A stretch of DNA of 36,531 nt from Bryobacterales bacterium (GTDB lineage: Bacteria > Acidobacteriota > Terriglobia > Bryobacterales > Bryobacteraceae), in NCBI GenBank assembly GCA_003169195.1, contig PMQB01000589.1, positions 1 to 36,531 of the forward strand, in the 5' to 3' direction. Shown here one piece after another: positions 20,001-28,086 of the stretch. The notes under the pieces were generated by a model, which worked only from the letters and a program-made list of their open reading frames with translations, did not search any database and was not told the origin of the DNA. Each line of letters opens with the position of its first letter. The first letter of the stretch is position 1. The position numbers were made by a program, and so were the translations under genes.

Positions 20001-21422
20001 CGGAGCGAGAACCGTCTCATATACTTCGTTCCAAAACGAATAGCGATACTTGCCTTGCACGCGCGAGTTCATCAGAATAGCAAAGGCAAGGTGAGGCAGA
20101 GCGTAGGCAAGGATAGCGCCACCATAGCCGTAAATGTTGGAATGTCCCAGCAAGAGATAAACTGCGGGAGACATGAGAAAAATGAGGCGCGGGATCGCGA
20201 ACAGGTAGTGCATCATGCTGTTCAAATAGCAGAGCCGTTGCGACAAGCGAAGCCCGCTGCCGAAAAGCGGGTTATCCGTTCGCAGGATTTGAATCATGCC
20301 GCGCGCCCAACGAACACGTTGCCCAATATGAGCCGCGAGGCTTCCGGTAGCAAGTCCGGCTGCCTGGGGAAATCGAATGTAGGCCGTACTCCAACCGCGA
20401 CGCTGCATGCGCAAGGCGGTGTGCGCGTCTTCGGTTACCGTCTCAACGGCAATGCCGTTGATCTCTTCTATGGCAGTACGTCGCAAAACTGCGCAGGAGC
20501 CGCAAAAGAAAGCGGCATTCCAGAAATCGCTGCCGTCTTGAATCACCCCATAGAAAAGAGCACCCTCATTGGGGACTTGACGAAAGGTATCAAGATTTCT
20601 TTCGAAGGGATCGGGCGAGTAAAAATGGTGAGGCGTTTGAACCATCGCCAAACGCTCGTCCTTGAGAAACCACCCCATGGCCACTTGTAGGAACGAACGG
20701 GTTGGGATGTGATCGCAATCAAAAATTGCGATATAGTCTCCATGCGTCTGACGCAAAGCATGATTGATGTTGCCCGCCTTAGCGTGCTTGTTGTCGGGCC
20801 GGATCAAATAACCGACCTGGCAACTCTGCGCAAATTCCCAGAATTCGCGGCGGCGGCCATCGTCCAGGATGTAGACTTTCAGCTTGTCGGCCGGCCAATC
20901 GATGCTCATGGCGGCAAGAGTGGTGGCGCGCACGACATCCAGCGGCTCGTTATAAGTCGGAATGTAAATGTCGACGGAGGGCCACGCATCTACATCATCC
21001 GGCAGGGGCGCAGACGGGCGATTCAACGGCCGAATGGTTTGAAACACACCGAGAAACAGAATCACAAAAGCGTAGGTTTCGGCAAACAACAAAATGAACA
21101 CGAACGACAGGTCGAGCGCATGCGCTTCGGCCCAGTTGAAGGATAGATAATTGAACGTTTCGGCGAACCGGAAATGCGCGTAGCGTACGGTCGAAAACAT
21201 CGACAACACGGAAATGAAGATCGTCACCACCTGCGAAGTAGATACTTTGCTCAGGATGGCTGCCAAACAGAAGAGCGTCACGCCGAGGCACGCTTGCTGC
21301 TTCCATTCGAGCGGAACGGTGGCTAACAGGTAAAGCGCGGCACACGCAGTTAAAGCCACGGCCACACGTGCGAATACAGTTGATTTAGAAAGACGCCGTG
21401 GCTCCTTTGACAAGATACTCAT
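17076..21422 (-). CDS. bcsAB: Cellulose synthase BcsA-BcsB fusion (GT2, PilZ, internal TM, BcsB)
   Basis: GT2 motifs DDGRRREF, FDCDHIPTRSF, TEDAHTALRMQ, QRVRWARG; PilZ RRTSVR...DISRGG; then MIAPPMILAAICLGSLLMG and BcsB-type sequence to a C-terminal TM. Confidence 0.95.
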   Translation of the reverse strand: MSILSKEPRRLSKSTVFARVAVALTACAALYLLATVPLEWKQQACLGVTLFCLAAILSKVSTSQVVTIFISVLSMFSTVRYAHFRFAETFNYLSFNWAEAHALDLSFVFILLFAETYAFVILFLGVFQTIRPLNRPSAPLPDDVDAWPSVDIYIPTYNEPLDVVRATTLAAMSIDWPADKLKVYILDDGRRREFWEFAQSCQVGYLIRPDNKHAKAGNINHALRQTHGDYIAIFDCDHIPTRSFLQVAMGWFLKDERLAMVQTPHHFYSPDPFERNLDTFRQVPNEGALFYGVIQDGSDFWNAAFFCGSCAVLRRTAIEEINGIAVETVTEDAHTALRMQRRGWSTAYIRFPQAAGLATGSLAAHIGQRVRWARGMIQILRTDNPLFGSGLRLSQRLCYLNSMMHYLFAIPRLIFLMSPAVYLLLGHSNIYGYGGAILAYALPHLAFAILMNSRVQGKYRYSFWNEVYETVLAPYILLPTTVALISPKHGKFNVTSKDDLIDQRYFDWKLAAPYLALLALNFACVVSGVVKTFSGPAHHETIALNILWSVLNIVILGAATAVAHEATQRRTSVRISAKIPVSIVRGDHRWNTTTVDISRGGISVPLPGDWDLNPGERLRSIFKMSGEEYTFPMVLIANEEGNARFSFGVLSLEREDALVRVIFGRADAWLSWRDNVRQDKPLLSFLHIMGIALQGIAVIPRATIALLSRPPKRAPKHVEMVMRRMIAPPMILAAICLGSLLMGTASPLRGQDVGTRSTFNESLDFTALGHSQPLLLHGAESHASLNFGVPLTKVVTDATLLLTYRASVGLAAKVSVITVSLNGMSVATVPVTQPSIPEALTSVEISIPADLLTSENSLALALEGRCAPGCNGGTAADLWLQVEPSTQLHFQGSILALSNDLRLLPEPFIDRSSRGQLVAQIALQGNPDHKALEAAGVIASWFGQLADHRGLRFSVTIDSIPDGNVIVFAQRRSALALSLGLESGEGPNVTLRDNPSNDFGKMLVITGSSSDELLTAARALATGHYPRTGNSASLRSAQLPPAREAYDAPRWLNTSHTSPLGQQMSSEDLKVYGNGNVNLYFQLPPDLYFGTQRYVPLHLVYDLAKWPANATGEIHVRLNRTLVTTRKIRDATLNRHQTQDIGLPVEALTLGNTLTLEFALDSAHSQTTETATEESVSPASSIDLSGLSHFVELPRLDLFANAGFPFTKQADLAGTAVVLTDDASPQQLGFYLDVLGFFGARTGYPALRLTVLSPTQTAEAANKDLLILSSSSHESEALDRLIGGSAKVSQSQIKTRESASAFNIFRWLPGSSKDALRGAEEVFGADPGPDGFVSEFASPLGQDHTAVAIRTVDISKLEPLEDVFAGEATVAQVYGSLSLIQGGQFHSFVIEQKSYGQGQLGWLDQTHLWVASYYWLLPLFLLVVAGFLSFRVNDWLEERARYRLRAEI

Positions 21423-22471
21423 ATGCCCTGCCCCGCTACCGTTAATTCAAGGCTCGGAACGTTTCTGGATTTACCAACTAGCCATTGATTCAATTTGTAC
21501 AAGTCCTCTGTGACCGAAGAAGTGGGAGCGTAATCGATGATGGTTGTTCCGTGCGCAAGGGCAGCGGACACGTCGGGATCGAAATCGATCGTTACGGGGA
21601 TCAAGCGGTCTTCGAATTGTTGACTCAGCAACTGCTTCACCTCGCGGTGCAAAGACTGGCGAACGTCAAACTGATTGAGCAGAATGTAGGGAAGAGTCGT
21701 TTCTTGCCGCTTTAAACGGTTTAGTTCCGCCAGGCAACGTGCATCGGGTACGACCACAAGAAACGCTAGCGGCGCAGCAGCTTCAGCGGGAACGGCGTCT
21801 TTTGACCGGTAGAGTCCAGCGTCGACGTATGAGCAATCCACTTCACTCGAAAGTGCGCTGGTTAGCTCGCCGGGTTTGCCGCATGCGATATGAATCGTAC
21901 AGTCGCGCCGCCCATCAGAACTGAACGTTGAGATATAGGAACGTGGAGAAAGAGCTCCAAAATAGAGTGGAAGAAAACTGGGAGACGCCATATCCACCAA
22001 CAGGACACGTTGCTCCCCCTTGGACGAGATACGGCCCAGGGCCGAGAGGATTGTCGTCGTTCCGACGCCGCCGCAGGCACCATAGAGCGTGGCTCCGGGC
22101 GTGCGCGGCGCAGCCGTCTGTTCAGTCGAGGAATGCCCGGCGGAATGGACGGAATGCAGATTCAATAATGATTCCAGAATGCTGCGGCTCGGCTCACGTG
22201 CGCTCAGCGATCGGTCTACCGAAGACGCTCCCGGGGCTTCCAAACGCTTTGGAGCAAAAGAAGGCGAAACTTCTGCGCGCTTACTGAGCCGTTCGGATTC
22301 TCCGGCCAGCAACGCACGCGGTGTCTCATCTGCGTCTTCGAACTCCACATCCTCTGGCGTTGAGCCGCGCAGGAGTAGAGATGCCCCGCCTCTGAAGACC
22401 TTGTACTTAGTCTTCTCCAGGTCTAGTTGCTGGAGCAATCTTCCGATGTCGTCTGTTTGATGATTCTCCAA
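21419..22471 (-). CDS. bcsQ: BcsQ-like MinD/ParA-family ATPase with extra N-terminal region
   Basis: YGACGGVGTTTILSALGRI...VLLVDMASPSFLPLYFG; GGVGTTT matches the lysine-less P-loop of BcsQ; ATGA overlap with bcsAB. Confidence 0.85.
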   Translation of the reverse strand: MENHQTDDIGRLLQQLDLEKTKYKVFRGGASLLLRGSTPEDVEFEDADETPRALLAGESERLSKRAEVSPSFAPKRLEAPGASSVDRSLSAREPSRSILESLLNLHSVHSAGHSSTEQTAAPRTPGATLYGACGGVGTTTILSALGRISSKGEQRVLLVDMASPSFLPLYFGALSPRSYISTFSSDGRRDCTIHIACGKPGELTSALSSEVDCSYVDAGLYRSKDAVPAEAAAPLAFLVVVPDARCLAELNRLKRQETTLPYILLNQFDVRQSLHREVKQLLSQQFEDRLIPVTIDFDPDVSAALAHGTTIIDYAPTSSVTEDLYKLNQWLVGKSRNVPSLELTVAGQGI

Positions 22472-22814
22472 AACTTAGACCCCCTTTAATGGCAGAAATT
22501 GGATAGTGAACGTGACCGCATGAGCGAATGGATGGGAAATGAGCGACGTCGTTAAAGTAGTGGCCATGTGCGTGCAAATTCTCCCGGTTCCGATGTACCG
22601 TTGGCTTTCCCTATACCGACCTTATTCCGGCGGAGATAGGAAGAACAATTGGCGGCAACTGGTTCCGTACTGGGTTATCGGCCAAAACAGAAGATGAGAA
22701 TAGAGGAAGCACAATTGGCAAGCGGCAATAACCTACCTACGGGCGGGTCTGGCTGAGACGCCGCCGCATCGTTCAAGATGCTCTCAGCTCAAAAAGATCG
22801 TCGCCTCGCCCGCC

Positions 22815-23570
22815 TCAGAGTTTTCTAAGCGCCATGGAAAACGTTTCTGCCGACTCCTGTTTTCTGACGGCGCGAAACACTATCAACCACACTCTCCAGA
22901 GGACGTGCAACGGCAAGAAGAAGTAGAAATATTTATTGCTGTAGTAGAGTCGTTCGGACTCGAGCGTGAAACCGTGCTTTCGCGCAAGCTGTTGGAACTG
23001 GCGAGGCGTGCAGCGATCGTAATAGACGGGAAATCCCTGATCACCCTTCATGTGCGGAAAAACGAAGAACAGAATCTTGTGCTTCAGCTTTTCCGGCAGA
23101 AGCATATTGAGCCGCGCGAAGGCCGCGTGTCTGGATGGCACCCAAAGGAGTGCCAAGCCTTGTGGCTTTAGAATAGAAGCGAACGCTGCAAAGGCTTGCT
23201 CAACGTCTTGTACGTGTTCTAAAACCGCTTGACAGATAAGGAGGTCGGCGTCTTGTGTGCCGCGATAAGTCGTGATATCTGCACATATCACGTCATCATA
23301 AGCTTCCTCCGGGGCCTTGTCGAGTTCTTCTTGACTGACGTCGAACCCTGTTACGCAAAGTTTAAGCTCGCCCTTCGTAAGCCGGTTCACCAGGGGGGTC
23401 TTCCCACCCCCAACATCCACTAACCGACTCCCGGGCTTTAGGAAGATTGGACAGAATCGCCTTTGGAAATCGGCGTTGCCGTCAATCTGGTAGCGTTCCG
23501 GCAACATCCGGTCGAAATGACCAGAAAGCCGAACATTAAAGTCAATGAATTGCCGTATGATCGTCGTCAT
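22815..23570 (-). CDS. Class I SAM-dependent methyltransferase (ORF track start 23585)
   Basis: SRLVDVGGGKTPLVNRL...DADLLICQAVLEHVQDVEQAFAAFASILKPQGLALLWVPSR. Confidence 0.88.
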   Translation of the reverse strand: MTTIIRQFIDFNVRLSGHFDRMLPERYQIDGNADFQRRFCPIFLKPGSRLVDVGGGKTPLVNRLTKGELKLCVTGFDVSQEELDKAPEEAYDDVICADITTYRGTQDADLLICQAVLEHVQDVEQAFAAFASILKPQGLALLWVPSRHAAFARLNMLLPEKLKHKILFFVFPHMKGDQGFPVYYDRCTPRQFQQLARKHGFTLESERLYYSNKYFYFFLPLHVLWRVWLIVFRAVRKQESAETFSMALRKL

Positions 23571-24168
23571 CGCGGTACGCCCCAAAACTGGATTGACTAA
23601 ACTGCCGCCGGACGTGGCAAAGTCTCACATCCCCCGCATTCAGAATACCTCCAAAATCATCGGCTCGTATCTGTATCTTGTCAGCACTCTATAGGGATTT
23701 AGTGTGAATTTCCTGACAGATTGCCGCGGAGCGGCCTTACTTTCAATCCGAGGCCGTAGGGCTGCGGCTTGCTTACGAACCGCCGGGCCATCGCCATACC
23801 AGTTTCCAGGGGCCTGTTCAGCCGAGCGAGATGCTCATCGCCTCCGCCTTGGCGGCGCGACCAGTCATATTGAGTATTTCGGAGTCGAAGATGCCACGGG
23901 TAATCCGAGTCATCCTGGGTTCGGAGTGTTCCGCTGTCCGAAGCGCTGGGGGTGTGAACCCGCAGCAGGCGATCGCAAGGACTAGGCAATCGAAAAGCGT
24001 TTGAAATTTGGGTCAATTGGTGAAAACGGGAGTTGCCAGATTGAGAGCAAGATCGCCGCACGCGGGCCGAAGAGTCTGCTTAGGTCTGCTCCACCGAATG
24101 CACCAATCTAATTCGCTAACGCTTCTGGCCCCCTTTCGCAATGCGTGACGCTGAGGGGCTAGCTGCCT

Positions 24169-24852
24169 TTAGCGCGCGGCTTCTAAGGCCGTACTCAGCA
24201 TTTCTTCGATGGAACCAAAGAGCTGGTGATAATCGGCCAAACTCCGCACGATCACTTCATGGGCTTCCTCACGTCCATAAACGTGGGTGATCTCGCAAGT
24301 GGGCACTTCCACGTCAGGCGATTGTTTATAGCTGACGAAGTAATGTCGCAAGCGATCAAGAATCGGGCGCGCCACTTGATCAATATCAGTCAAAGCACCG
24401 TAAGACGCATCGTTTTTCAAAACCGCCACAATCTTGTCATCCGCCTCATTTTGATCAACCATGCGTAAACCTCCGATGGGAATGCAATCCACCAGAAGAT
24501 TGCCATGATGAATCGGCCGATCAGTCAGAATACAAATATCGAGCGGATCACCGTCGCCCTCAAGCTTCCGGCCTGTCTGTAGAGAGGAAAACTCAGCCAC
24601 GCGCTCGGCACAGAGTGTTTGCGGAACGAAGCCATACAGCGCCGGACAAATGCTCGAGTATTTTTGAGGCCGATCCAGTTTCAGGTAACCCGTCACCTTA
24701 TCGATCTCATATTTGACGGTATCGGATGGCACCACTTCGACGAAACACTGCAAAACCTTGGGAGCGTCGCTACCCGGCGAAACGCCATGCCAGGGATGCG
24801 GTTTGTAGAGAACGCCCAACAGTTTCCAAAGGGCTATATCAGGTTGTTTCAT
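24169..24852 (-). CDS. ppa: Inorganic pyrophosphatase, family I-like (ORF track start 24936; MKQPDIALWKLLG at 24852 likely)
   Basis: VKYEIDKVTGYLKLDRPQKYSSICPALYGFVPQT...EGDGDPLDICIL signature. Confidence 0.9.
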   Translation of the reverse strand: MKQPDIALWKLLGVLYKPHPWHGVSPGSDAPKVLQCFVEVVPSDTVKYEIDKVTGYLKLDRPQKYSSICPALYGFVPQTLCAERVAEFSSLQTGRKLEGDGDPLDICILTDRPIHHGNLLVDCIPIGGLRMVDQNEADDKIVAVLKNDASYGALTDIDQVARPILDRLRHYFVSYKQSPDVEVPTCEITHVYGREEAHEVIVRSLADYHQLFGSIEEMLSTALEAAR

Positions 24853-25309
24853 AGATAGATTTAGGCGCGGCCGGTCGCACAAACTTTGTGAGCCGCAAGC
24901 AATTTGTGCCACCTTGGACTGAATAAACCGCTTCATCCATCAGTTGATGAATGATTTGCAAACCCATTCCGCCTTCGGGAACAGCTTTTAATTCTACCGG
25001 ATCAAAGTCCAAAACACGGGAGCCAGTCTGCAGCTTGGCGGCCTGTTGCGCGGGCATGCCGTCTCCTTCATCTCGGACATACAGATCCAACCGGTCGGCA
25101 GCAGGTACGATTTCCACCGTTACCTCATGGCCACCAGCGCCGTGATAGGCATGCTTGATGGCATTTGTTACCGCTTCAACCGCGCACACGTCGACTGATG
25201 ACATATCCGCTGCATTCATCCCGAGGCGATTGCACACTCCGCGGACGACCAACGAGACGAGGAACACATCGCTCAGGTCGCTTTCGATGGCGAGTCGGAA
25301 GCGGCTCAT
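24839..25309 (-). CDS. RsbW-like anti-sigma factor / serine kinase (HATPase_c)
   Basis: VEAVTNAIKHAYHG (N box), VRDEGDGMP (G1), GGMGLQIIHQLMDEAVY (G2). Confidence 0.92.
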   Translation of the reverse strand: MSRFRLAIESDLSDVFLVSLVVRGVCNRLGMNAADMSSVDVCAVEAVTNAIKHAYHGAGGHEVTVEIVPAADRLDLYVRDEGDGMPAQQAAKLQTGSRVLDFDPVELKAVPEGGMGLQIIHQLMDEAVYSVQGGTNCLRLTKFVRPAAPKSIYETT

Positions 25310-25321
25310 GTTGGAGCGTTC

Positions 25322-25672
25322 CTAGGGAACCGCCGTGACAGACAAAGCGGAAACAGCTTCGTTGATCGTCGGATACATGCGGAACACTTTGTCCATACGC
25401 GTGAGCTTAAACATGCTGGCGACGCCGCCCTGCGCGCCTGCAATCGCCAGATCGCCCTCTTTGCCCATTGATTTGAGACTCGATACCAGAGCACCTAGCC
25501 CACTAGAATCAATGAACGTGACCGCGCCCAGATCGAGAACAATGGCAAGGTTGCCTTGCCTTACATATTCAGCCAGATGCGCCTTAAACCTCGGAGCAAC
25601 GTCCGCCGCAATTCGTCCGTCGAGCACCTTCGCTACCAGGACATCTCCTACCTTATTTTCTTCAAAACGCAT
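25322..25672 (-). CDS. STAS-domain anti-sigma factor antagonist
   Basis: LAIVLDLGAVTFIDSSGLGALVSSLKSMGKEGDLAIAGAQGGVASMFKLTRMDKVF, with conserved DSSGL phospho-acceptor motif. Confidence 0.94.
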   Translation of the reverse strand: MRFEENKVGDVLVAKVLDGRIAADVAPRFKAHLAEYVRQGNLAIVLDLGAVTFIDSSGLGALVSSLKSMGKEGDLAIAGAQGGVASMFKLTRMDKVFRMYPTINEAVSALSVTAVP

Positions 25673-25689
25673 AATACTCCTCTTCGTCT

Positions 25690-26850
25690 CTAATCTGCGA
25701 TTTCTCGTGCCAATTGAAGCAACTCTTGCTGCACCGGGGCGAATTCCTGCTTTGCCCTGGCATCATCAATCACCCAGCTCACGCCTGTTTCCTCAATGCC
25801 GAAGTGCTCACCGTTGGGCTGTATACACTGGTTGCCGAAGATCACTAGGCGGTCTAAGCGAGCTACAGAACTCACCCGGGTGTAGTCGGCCAGAATACAT
25901 TCCTTAACCACCGCGCCGGGCTCAATGACGCAACCCGCACCAATCACGGCAGGCCCCTCGATCGCCGCGCCATCGCCGATAAATGTACTTCCGCCAATCA
26001 GGACAGGCCCGCGAACCGTGCAGCGATTAGGATTCCAACCCACATTAATCCCGATGTGTACGCCGGGCATTACCTCACGGCCGGGTATACGAAAACCACG
26101 AATGCCTCCGCGTAACGCCAAGCGCGACGCTTCCCAATAATCGGGCACCGACCCGATATCCACCCACTGAAACGGCAGTTCCACGCCGTACATCGGTGCG
26201 CCGCACTTTACTAATGCCGGAAAGAGTTCGCTGCCGATATCGAACGAGCGACCAGATGGGATGTGATCGAACACTGACGGTTCAAAAATATAGATGCCCG
26301 TGTTGATCTGGGTGGAAACCGCCTGCTCCACCTTGGGCTTTTCCTGAAACTGAGTAATACGGCCCGTCGGATCGGTCGCTACTACACCATAGCGAAAGAC
26401 TTCTTCGCGGGGAACATCGCGCAGAATAATGGTCGCAACGGCGCCACGTTCACGGTGAAAACTAACGGCCTTCTGAAAATCAACATCTACCAGCGCGTCA
26501 CCGCAAAGAACGGCAAACGTGTCGTCGAAGAAGCTCGGAAAATCCTGGATGCGTTTCATTCCACCCGCAGAGCCCAGCGCCTCGCCTTGCAGTTGTCCGC
26601 GGTCAAGCAGGCCTTCAAACGAGTAGGCAATCTGCACGCCGAAGTGGGTGCCGTCGCGGAAGTAATCTTGAATCACGGGAGCTAAATGGCTGGTGTTCAC
26701 CACGATCTGGTCAAAACCCGCATCGCGCAGGTGTTCCAGAATCGACTCCATGACCGGCTTGCCCAGCAGCGGAATCATAGGTTTTGGGACAACATTGGTA
26801 ATGGGGCGAACGCGGGTCCCTTTGCCCGCTGCCAGAATCATGGCTTTCAT
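25690..26850 (-). CDS. NDP-sugar pyrophosphorylase / nucleotidyltransferase with left-handed beta-helix repeats
   Basis: MKAMILAAGKGTRVRPITNVVPKPMIPLLGKPVMESILEHL; C-terminal hexapeptide-like VLIGGSTFIGDGAAIEGPAVIGAGCVIEPGAVVKE. Confidence 0.93.
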   Translation of the reverse strand: MKAMILAAGKGTRVRPITNVVPKPMIPLLGKPVMESILEHLRDAGFDQIVVNTSHLAPVIQDYFRDGTHFGVQIAYSFEGLLDRGQLQGEALGSAGGMKRIQDFPSFFDDTFAVLCGDALVDVDFQKAVSFHRERGAVATIILRDVPREEVFRYGVVATDPTGRITQFQEKPKVEQAVSTQINTGIYIFEPSVFDHIPSGRSFDIGSELFPALVKCGAPMYGVELPFQWVDIGSVPDYWEASRLALRGGIRGFRIPGREVMPGVHIGINVGWNPNRCTVRGPVLIGGSTFIGDGAAIEGPAVIGAGCVIEPGAVVKECILADYTRVSSVARLDRLVIFGNQCIQPNGEHFGIEETGVSWVIDDARAKQEFAPVQQELLQLAREIAD

Positions 26851-28079
26851 GGATGCTCCTGTTGATTGTCGGTAAATTCCAACGCTAGTAGCGACACGTC
26901 GTCATCGAACTCATCGGCACCGCGCCACTTTTCCATCTCTAATTCCAGGCCGCCCAGCATTTTCGAAAGAGGCTCGGTGCGCGTTTTCTCCAGATAATGG
27001 AGCAATCGTTCCTCCCCAAACAACTCGCCCCCTGGATTCGCGCATTCGATCACTCCATCCGAATAAAGCATCAACCGGTCGCCCGGATTAAAGTCTGTAT
27101 GAATGGTGTCGTACTTCATATCGGGCCAGAGTCCCACTGGCGGCCCGCCGTCGCCCAGCACGGTCAACTTCTTACCGCGTTGAATCAGCACGGGACTCGG
27201 GTGTCCTGCCTGCGTCAGTGTGAGTTCCCTACTGCGGCTGTCCAGCAACCCGTAAATGATGGTGAAATACTGATCATCCTTGCCCTGAAACGATTGATTC
27301 AGGTTGCCGACAACATCGGCCGAAGAAACAATGTCATACAAGCCCGTGTGCGGATTATGCTGCTTCATGGGACTACCATGCATTGAGTCTGGCCGGAGTA
27401 CCATACTGAGCGTCACCGATAGCATGGCCGCCGGCACCCCATGACCTGAGACGTCGAGCAGATAGAATGCCAACCGGTGATCATCCAACTTGAAGATATT
27501 CAGAATATCGCCAGCGACATAGCTGGATGGCCGAAAGCGCCACTCCGACGCTATATTCAAAGTGGTCTGCGAAGGCGAGGGCAGCAAATTCATCTGCATC
27601 CACGATGCCGCCTTCAAATCTCCCTTGATCCGTTCGTATGCTTTTTCCAACCGCCCGTTGATTTCATTCAGATCGTGATTTCGATCAGCCAATCCACGTT
27701 CTAAATCGATGACACGCTCGCCGGCGCGTAGCCGAACGCGCAGTTCCGCCTGGCTTATGGGCTTCACTAGAAAGTCGTCGGCGCCCGCTTCCATGCCTTC
27801 GATCAGGTCAGCCTTTTCGCCCTTGGACGTGCAGAGAATCGTGTAGGTGTAGTGGTCGGCATTCGCGGCGCGGATCTGGCGACACAGCTCAATACCGCTG
27901 ACGTAGGGCATCACCCAGTCGCTAATCACAAGTCCAATCGATTCGCGGCTTAATATGTCGAGCGCCTGCCGGCCATCTTTGGCTTCGATGACCTCATATC
28001 CCCATTTGCGGATAAACGACGCCGCAATGGCTCGCGTGATCGGATCATCGTCTGCCAGGAGAATTCGTTTTGCGGTCAT
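26847..28079 (-). CDS. Response regulator receiver plus PP2C (SpoIIE/RsbU-type) serine phosphatase
   Basis: ILLADDDPITRAIA...LVISDWVMPYVSG...DDFLVKP receiver; PP2C AGDILNIFKLDDHRLAFYLLDVSGHGVPAAMLSVTL. Confidence 0.95.
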   Translation of the reverse strand: MTAKRILLADDDPITRAIAASFIRKWGYEVIEAKDGRQALDILSRESIGLVISDWVMPYVSGIELCRQIRAANADHYTYTILCTSKGEKADLIEGMEAGADDFLVKPISQAELRVRLRAGERVIDLERGLADRNHDLNEINGRLEKAYERIKGDLKAASWMQMNLLPSPSQTTLNIASEWRFRPSSYVAGDILNIFKLDDHRLAFYLLDVSGHGVPAAMLSVTLSMVLRPDSMHGSPMKQHNPHTGLYDIVSSADVVGNLNQSFQGKDDQYFTIIYGLLDSRSRELTLTQAGHPSPVLIQRGKKLTVLGDGGPPVGLWPDMKYDTIHTDFNPGDRLMLYSDGVIECANPGGELFGEERLLHYLEKTRTEPLSKMLGGLELEMEKWRGADEFDDDVSLLALEFTDNQQEHP

Positions 28080-28086
28080 TGCGTAC

